A stretch of 64,000 bases of DNA from an uncultured Collinsella sp. Its GTDB lineage: Bacteria; Actinomycetota; Coriobacteriia; Coriobacteriales; Coriobacteriaceae. Below the pieces are notes generated by a model, which saw only the letters and a program-made list of their open reading frames with translations, was not told the origin of the DNA and ran no database searches. Each line of letters begins with the position of its first letter. The stretch's first letter is position 1. The stretch covers positions 1 through 64,000 of the forward strand of contig CALJMO010000064.1 of assembly GCA_937982065.1 (NCBI GenBank), read 5' to 3'. The position numbers were made by a program, and so were the translations under genes. Of the stretch, positions 60,171-64,000 are shown piece by piece.

Positions 60171-60476
60171 ATGACCATCCTGAAGGGCTCCGAAAAGATT
60201 GTGGCATCGCTCAATCAGTTCGGCGTTGTCCGGCGCGTGAGGCGGGGGCACTACGTGATTGCAGAGCCCATCGAACTGAATGACGAGCTTACGCGGTTTT
60301 TGGTCTTTGCCGACATGCTGGTAAACCGGTCGAGTTACCGGACGTTCCTGGAACTGCAGGACGTGGCCGAGTTGTTTCCGTTCGCGTGCCGTGTGAGCAA
60401 GGAGGGACTTGTGGCTGACGAGCGGTTCGAGGTGAACAACTTCGGCGGGGAGTTCTCGGTGGGGGTACGGGAGTAG
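60171..60476 (+). CDS. Hypothetical protein downstream of the nuclease
   Basis: A 101-residue frame reading KGSEKIVASLNQFGVVRRVRRGHYVIAEPIELN at the start, which may be a short winged-helix-like module, then an acidic C-terminus. No ribosome site is obvious before the ATG, and the frame is open upstream to the nuclease end, so it could be a truncated gene. It lies 38 bp after the nuclease and converges on the ABC-3C operon. Function unknown. Confidence 0.45.
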   Translation: MTILKGSEKIVASLNQFGVVRRVRRGHYVIAEPIELNDELTRFLVFADMLVNRSSYRTFLELQDVAELFPFACRVSKEGLVADERFEVNNFGGEFSVGVRE

Positions 60477-60493
60477 GAGAGTACAGGTCACTC

Positions 60494-62218
60494 CTACGAC
60501 GCAACACCTTTGCCACGCGTGAAAAGCATATCGTCAATCGAAAGCTGCAGGATTTGCAGTTTACCCTGCTCCTCGGCTGGTATCAGCGACGAATCGAGCT
60601 TCTCCTTAAGGACTGCGACTATGTACTGGCAGTTGATTGTGCTGGCGCGTGCGATTATGTCACGCAACACCTTACCCTCGATGTTTTCAAGGACGTCATG
60701 CACTATGAAGCGCGGAGTCTTGATGCCCTTTGATTCTGCAAACTGCTGATACGCTAAATCAAATGCGGCGATGAGTGACTTGCGTGTGCCCGTGCTGGAG
60801 CCAGCGGTATCACGTATTGCAACGGGGAACTTGTTCGACTCTTCATAGTAAACGAGCAGCGGCGATTCGTTGTTGAACTCCCTGGCAAGCGGAGTGAAGA
60901 ATGCGTTAAACGCAAGCATCATTGCAGCAAAATCGTTGGATTGCGGCTCGTCGCCATCATCAGACGAGCCAAGCGATGCGATTTTTCCCTCAATGCTGGT
61001 CTGTTCTACCTCAAAGCTGTTGAGCGTATCTATTACTTCTCGGCATTTGCCGATACTGCTCGAAAGCTCAACTAGGCGTGCCTGAAGCGACTCGTACTCA
61101 TCGATGAGGTCTTGCTCCACCAATGACATGAATTGGCTGTTCTGCGATGACAGTTGGCTGATTTCACGTTGCACAGATGCACGCTCGGCCTTCAGTTTTT
61201 CTGCCACACTCGCGAAATAGGCAATCTTGTTGTCGCAGAGCTGGTTGTTGAATGCGACCATCTCTTCGAAAGTTGCATTCACCATCGGGATCATCGAACA
61301 GACTTCCTCGAAAAACCGTCTGCTCAAATTAACGTCGGCTTGTCTACCGCGCTCTTGCATAGCAGTCTGCAGGGCCTCTTCATTTCGTTGCAGCTTGTAG
61401 TCTATGTCTGAGAGTTGCAGTGTCAGAGATGCGTATCGGGTGCGTGTAGCCGCGATTTCATCGCGGTTGGCCCTGTAGACATCGGCGTCGATGATGCTGT
61501 TGAGCTTGCACTGGACTTCTTCATGCTCGGCTTCGAGCCCTGCAAGTATCTGCTGCTGCTCGCTGACCGTATCGACGTTCTGGACTTTCTTATAGCGTTT
61601 GATGGACTCACGCGTCTTGTTCAAGTCCTTGTTGAGGTCGTCACGCTTTTTGTCGAGCGCCGGATCTGAGATGCCGAACAGAGCGTTGTAGACACTCCGG
61701 TAGATGGATGTGCTGCCGCTGGGAACGGTTTTGAGGAAGGAATTATCATCCCCGCCTACGGACACGCGGACAAATGAATTGATCAATTGGCGAAACGTGG
61801 GCACATTCGCTTCGTTCCCGAAAAGCAAGACATTGAGTCGTTGCTGGTAAGCTTTCTGCCCCATCTTTTCGCCGTCTATGTAGTACCTTCCATTCGGGAA
61901 GAGGTCGATTGTGAGAATCACGTCATCGCCATCGGGAAAATCCGATGTCAGTGTCATGTCGACGGCGATCTTGTTTGTGACGATGAAATCGCGTAGCTCC
62001 TCGGTCACCGTGCCCGTGTCGGCGTCTGTGTAAATGAGCTTCCTGTCCTTGGCGCCCATTGCGATATCAATGAGCTTGAGGAAGGTTGTTTTTCCAACGC
62101 GATTGTGCGATTCGGAGTCCTCGGTATCGACGATGAGGTTGGCACCCTTGTGGAATAAGACCTCGCGAACTATTTCGTCAGTTGTTGTCTTGCGAATTCT
62201 AAGCGACTTGATGAACAT
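60494..62218 (-). CDS. ABC-3C-type SMC-like ATPase (DUF2326 family)
   Basis: A 574-residue SMC/RecN-like ATPase. The N-terminal lobe has the P-loop NRVGKTTFLKLIDIAMG (Lys43), as in ABC-three-component ATPases. Residues about 185-430 are coiled coil (QQQILAGLEAEHEEVQ, LKAERASVQREISQLSSQ). The C-terminal lobe has GSSTGTRKSLIAAFDLAY (signature-like) and PRFIVHDVLENIEGKVLRDII (Walker B-like), typical of DUF2326. It should sense or act on nucleic acid in a defence setting. Overlaps the middle-component gene by 20 bp. AT-richer than the neighbourhood. Confidence 0.85.
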   Translation of the reverse strand: MFIKSLRIRKTTTDEIVREVLFHKGANLIVDTEDSESHNRVGKTTFLKLIDIAMGAKDRKLIYTDADTGTVTEELRDFIVTNKIAVDMTLTSDFPDGDDVILTIDLFPNGRYYIDGEKMGQKAYQQRLNVLLFGNEANVPTFRQLINSFVRVSVGGDDNSFLKTVPSGSTSIYRSVYNALFGISDPALDKKRDDLNKDLNKTRESIKRYKKVQNVDTVSEQQQILAGLEAEHEEVQCKLNSIIDADVYRANRDEIAATRTRYASLTLQLSDIDYKLQRNEEALQTAMQERGRQADVNLSRRFFEEVCSMIPMVNATFEEMVAFNNQLCDNKIAYFASVAEKLKAERASVQREISQLSSQNSQFMSLVEQDLIDEYESLQARLVELSSSIGKCREVIDTLNSFEVEQTSIEGKIASLGSSDDGDEPQSNDFAAMMLAFNAFFTPLAREFNNESPLLVYYEESNKFPVAIRDTAGSSTGTRKSLIAAFDLAYQQFAESKGIKTPRFIVHDVLENIEGKVLRDIIARASTINCQYIVAVLKEKLDSSLIPAEEQGKLQILQLSIDDMLFTRGKGVAS

Positions 62219-62450
62219 GTAGCCCTCCCTTCTCGTCTATTGACACGCGTCCGAGGAGGAAGAGAAAGTCCAAAGCCATGACAAAGAAGTCGTAGCTCAC
62301 TTCTTTCTTGACCAGAGTGTTCGCCGTTACCTCATAGAGTTGACCGGCGTCCAAGCCTGGGTTCTGGTCGATGTAGCCATCCAAGGCGGCAGCGATGTAA
62401 TAGACCGTGCTCGTCGGCTCATTATTGCGATCAAGCAGCAGCATCGTCAT
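62199..62450 (-). CDS. ABC-3C middle component
   Basis: An 83-residue small helical protein (LLLDRNNEPTSTVYYIAAALDGYIDQ, YEVTANTLVKKEVSYDFFVMALDFLFLLGRVSID). Size, position directly before the ATPase and the LDFLFLLGRV-type winged-helix end match middle components of ABC-three-component systems, which bridge ATPase and effector. Starts at ATG 62450 inside the upstream gene (20-bp overlap). GTG 62453 and ATG 62444 are alternatives. Confidence 0.75.
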   Translation of the reverse strand: MTMLLLDRNNEPTSTVYYIAAALDGYIDQNPGLDAGQLYEVTANTLVKKEVSYDFFVMALDFLFLLGRVSIDEKGGLHVHQVA

Positions 62451-63036
62451 CACCTGGCCTCAGAAGGACTCTGCATTTTGCCACGGCAACGGCAATCAAC
62501 GCAACGCAGAACTGGTTGATGATTTCTTCGGGGACCTCGTCAGCCTGAAAGCCTGCGTCATTCACAATCATGTTATAGATCTCGTTCTCGATGAGCTTGA
62601 GCTGTGCATCGCCGTTTCCTACGCACAGCTTGCCGTCATCGCGAACGTCTGCCACATTGACAAACATCTTGTTCAGCCTTTGGATGATGGCTTCGCTGTC
62701 GGGGAATTCCTTGATCACGCTGTCGAGACGAGCGTAGTTCTCAGAATACTCGTTGATGATGTTTAGGTAACGCGGTGCGTGGTTGTAAATCAGCTTCTTC
62801 TCTATAGGAGGCGGAGGCGTAAGGGGGAAATCTTCGCCCGTTGGCTCAGTCGACGAAATCATGATTTGCAGGAGTTTATACATGAGCGTCTTTGTAAGCG
62901 GCCGGTGCGGGCCAGACGAGACGGGCTGGTAGATGTTTATGTCATGTGAGTCATAGCTATTGGAGTCGCCGGTTATGTTCGTGGCGACCTTTCCAATTGC
63001 GCTCTGGCTTGTCTGCGTTGGCTTATCGCGAAGCAT
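62431..63036 (-). CDS. ABC-3C C-terminal-domain protein with KVATN motif
   Basis: A 201-residue protein. Residues 11-28 hold SAIGKVATNITGDSNS, followed by a His-Asp-Ile-Asn strand and a Pro-rich linker (about 70-80). Residues about 80-195 form a helical domain (KLIYNHAPRYLNIINEYSENYARLD ... IENEIYNMIV ... NQFCVALIAVAVAKCRVL) that looks like the C-terminal domain of ABC-3C effectors. No nuclease or peptidase domain is attached, unlike many effectors. The membrane peptide encoded upstream shares the motif and may be the missing effector part. Confidence 0.75.
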   Translation of the reverse strand: MLRDKPTQTSQSAIGKVATNITGDSNSYDSHDINIYQPVSSGPHRPLTKTLMYKLLQIMISSTEPTGEDFPLTPPPPIEKKLIYNHAPRYLNIINEYSENYARLDSVIKEFPDSEAIIQRLNKMFVNVADVRDDGKLCVGNGDAQLKLIENEIYNMIVNDAGFQADEVPEEIINQFCVALIAVAVAKCRVLLRPGDDDAAA

Positions 63037-63220
63037 GGATGTTCGCCGAGTTGTTGCTGCCTACGACGTTTGTGGCAACTTTACCTGTAGCGGTCTGCGA
63101 GTTGTCGCTTAGACTCTTTTTGATTGACTTGATCTCTTGCTTGTTTTGGAGCGAGATGACGGCGGCGGCGATGGATGCGATAGACGCGATAATTCCAAGG
63201 ATAAGGTTCACAGTCTCCAT
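63023..63220 (-). CDS. Small membrane protein of the ABC-3C operon
   Basis: A 65-residue protein. Residues about 4-24 are one transmembrane helix (VNLILGIIASIASIAAAVISL), then a basic helix (NKQEIKSIKKSL), then TATGKVATNVVGSNNSAN, nearly the same motif as in the next protein. GGGAGG lies four bases before ATG 63220. Its stop overlaps the next start by 14 bp. It could be a pore-forming or anchoring effector joined to the complex by the shared motif. Inferred; I know no named family. Confidence 0.75.
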   Translation of the reverse strand: METVNLILGIIASIASIAAAVISLQNKQEIKSIKKSLSDNSQTATGKVATNVVGSNNSANIHASR

Positions 63221-63261
63221 CTTGCCTCCCAAATGTCAAGTCCAATATTCTAGACCATTAT

Positions 63262-63275
63262 CGAGCGTTCGCTCG
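63262..63275. promoter_or_regulatory. Palindrome upstream of the ABC-3C operon
   Basis: CGAGCG-TT-CGCTCG, with 6-bp arms, lies 42 bp upstream of the first gene, with a possible -10 TAGAAT (minus strand, 63247-63252) between. A candidate operator; no -35 is convincing. Confidence 0.35.
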
Positions 63276-63419
63276 TTGCGTTGCCTCTAATTCTTGCTAA
63301 TGGTCACAAACTGCCGAACGGACTGGATGACCTCACTTTGTGACCGACCTTTAGCCTATTTGCATGGTTAAGGGACGGTTCGTTTGTGCTGGCCTATGTC
63401 AATCGAAAGGCAGGCCGAC

Positions 63420-64000
63420 ATGGACGGAGACGACCATAGCATCGACGACGAGGAAGAGGTCGCAGCGCAGGCGGGCGGCCAAGAAGGGGTCGCGCAGGCG
63501 GAAGAGCCGCAGGCAGTGGACTCGGAGAGGGGCTACCAGGCGCTTCTCGCCAAGCAGGAGGCTCGCATCAAGGAGCTTGAGGGGCAAGTGGCCGAGGCTG
63601 CCAAGAGCGCCGAGGTGGCGGACGCCCTGCGCGGCGAAATCCAGCAGGTGAAGGCCAGGCGGCCGATGAGCGCATCGCCTTCGCGGCAGACATGGCGACG
63701 TTCGCAACCATGAACCTGACCCACCTCTTCTACTCATGCACGGCGCTGGAGGTGGTCTCCGGTTTGGGCAACCTCGCAGGTGTCAAGTCGTGCGGTTCGC
63801 GTTCGCTTCGCGCTCGTCGCCCGCCGAGCTGGACTTCCGAGGCTTCGACCCGTCTGCGCTCACCGACCTGACCTACTGCTTCTCGGGGTGCTCGTCGCTG
63901 GTGACGATCTACGCCGACGCCACCTGGGCGCTGCCTTCGAGCGGGGTTTCGGACTCGCAGTGCTTCTATAACTGCTACAAGCTGACGGGCGGCAACGGAA
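63420..64000 (+). pseudogene. Frameshifted phage/surface (BspA-like) protein gene, partial
   Basis: Residues from ATG 63420 read acidic DDHSIDDEEEVAAQAGG then a coiled coil (YQALLAKQEARIKELEGQVAEAAKSAEVADAL). Near 63655 the sense moves to another frame (ADERIAFAADMATFATMNLTHLFYSC). Near 63790 it moves again (ELDFRGFDPSALTDLTYCF, CFYNCYKLTGGNG), running off the window. The cysteine-rich DLTYCFSGCSSL repeats resemble BspA/DUF285 leucine-rich modules found on Coriobacteriia phage-like proteins. Each shift is explained by one missing base. Either a pseudogene or assembly errors. Confidence 0.7.

Noticed and set aside
60494..62218. Classifying the ATPase as RecN or a Lamassu-type LmuB
   Set aside because: The short NRVGKTTF loop, VHDVLENIE end and a neighbouring 83-residue middle component fit ABC-3C/DUF2326 better. 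No RecN Walker B and no LmuA/LmuC partner was seen.
1..64000. CRISPR array
   Set aside because: No series of evenly spaced direct repeats and no cas gene is present. The repeats found are inverted and dispersed.

Overview
The window looks like a chromosome segment of a gut actinobacterium of the class Coriobacteriia, most like Collinsella. This is inference: GC is high, long antisense shadow frames are everywhere, and there is a Gram-positive mix of sugar PTS operons, a ComF - RaiA-type HPF neighbourhood, RicT, NhaA, Tat and an actinobacterial aminotransferase. No rRNA or species marker is present.

Layout. 0.2-3.6 kb: two-component pair, then a hipBA module with two palindromic operators. 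3.7-9 kb: UspA, UppP, a PcrA-type helicase, then two nested-hairpin repeats. 9-16 kb: beta-glucoside uptake (ManA, GntR, 6-phospho-beta-glucosidase, cellobiose-type PTS IIC/IIB/IIA, ROK kinase). 16-33 kb: housekeeping genes (PpaC, NhaA, aminotransferase, STAS, TatA/TatC, HypA/HypB, type IA topoisomerase, Tmk, HolB, RicT, ComF). 33-36 kb: a MITE-like element, a strong promoter with a candidate structured RNA, a lipoprotein and the hibernation factor HPF. 36-42.6 kb: DegV, a dehydrogenase with a Cys/His-rich tail, HEAT protein, isocitrate dehydrogenase family enzyme, a membrane chaperone-like protein and an XRE/DUF2975 pair. 42.6-54.4 kb: an operator-rich control region and an amino-sugar (probably N-acetylgalactosamine) locus with PTS IIA-YajC-IIB-IIC-IID, GntR, AgaS, NagA, epimerases, a LacC-like kinase and YhcH. 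A tRNA-Thr, a IIB paralogue without its phospho-histidine and a nagA remnant lie here too. 54.4-56.4 kb: GalM and DeoR. 56.4-64 kb: an accessory/defence island with a ParE/RelE-Phd pair, an excisionase-like HTH protein, a restriction-modification system and a four-gene ABC-three-component-like operon. The window ends in a frameshifted phage or surface-protein gene.

How it fits together. The amino-sugar locus reads as a pathway: PTS uptake and phosphorylation, deacetylation by NagA, deamination/isomerisation by AgaS to a ketose 6-phosphate, then phosphorylation by the LacC-like kinase. The GntR regulator at 46.7 kb has a plausible operator in front of both the PTS operon and agaS. The defence island combines an autoregulated cytosine methyltransferase (SsoII-type N-terminal HTH and operator) with an EcoRII-type nuclease. 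Beside it is a minus-strand operon of membrane peptide, ABC-3C-like C-terminal-domain protein, middle component and SMC-like ATPase, all overlapping. The first two proteins share a repeated motif. This operon is the best candidate for a less-described system. The other strong theme is non-coding: several families of nested inverted repeats lie in intergenic gaps.
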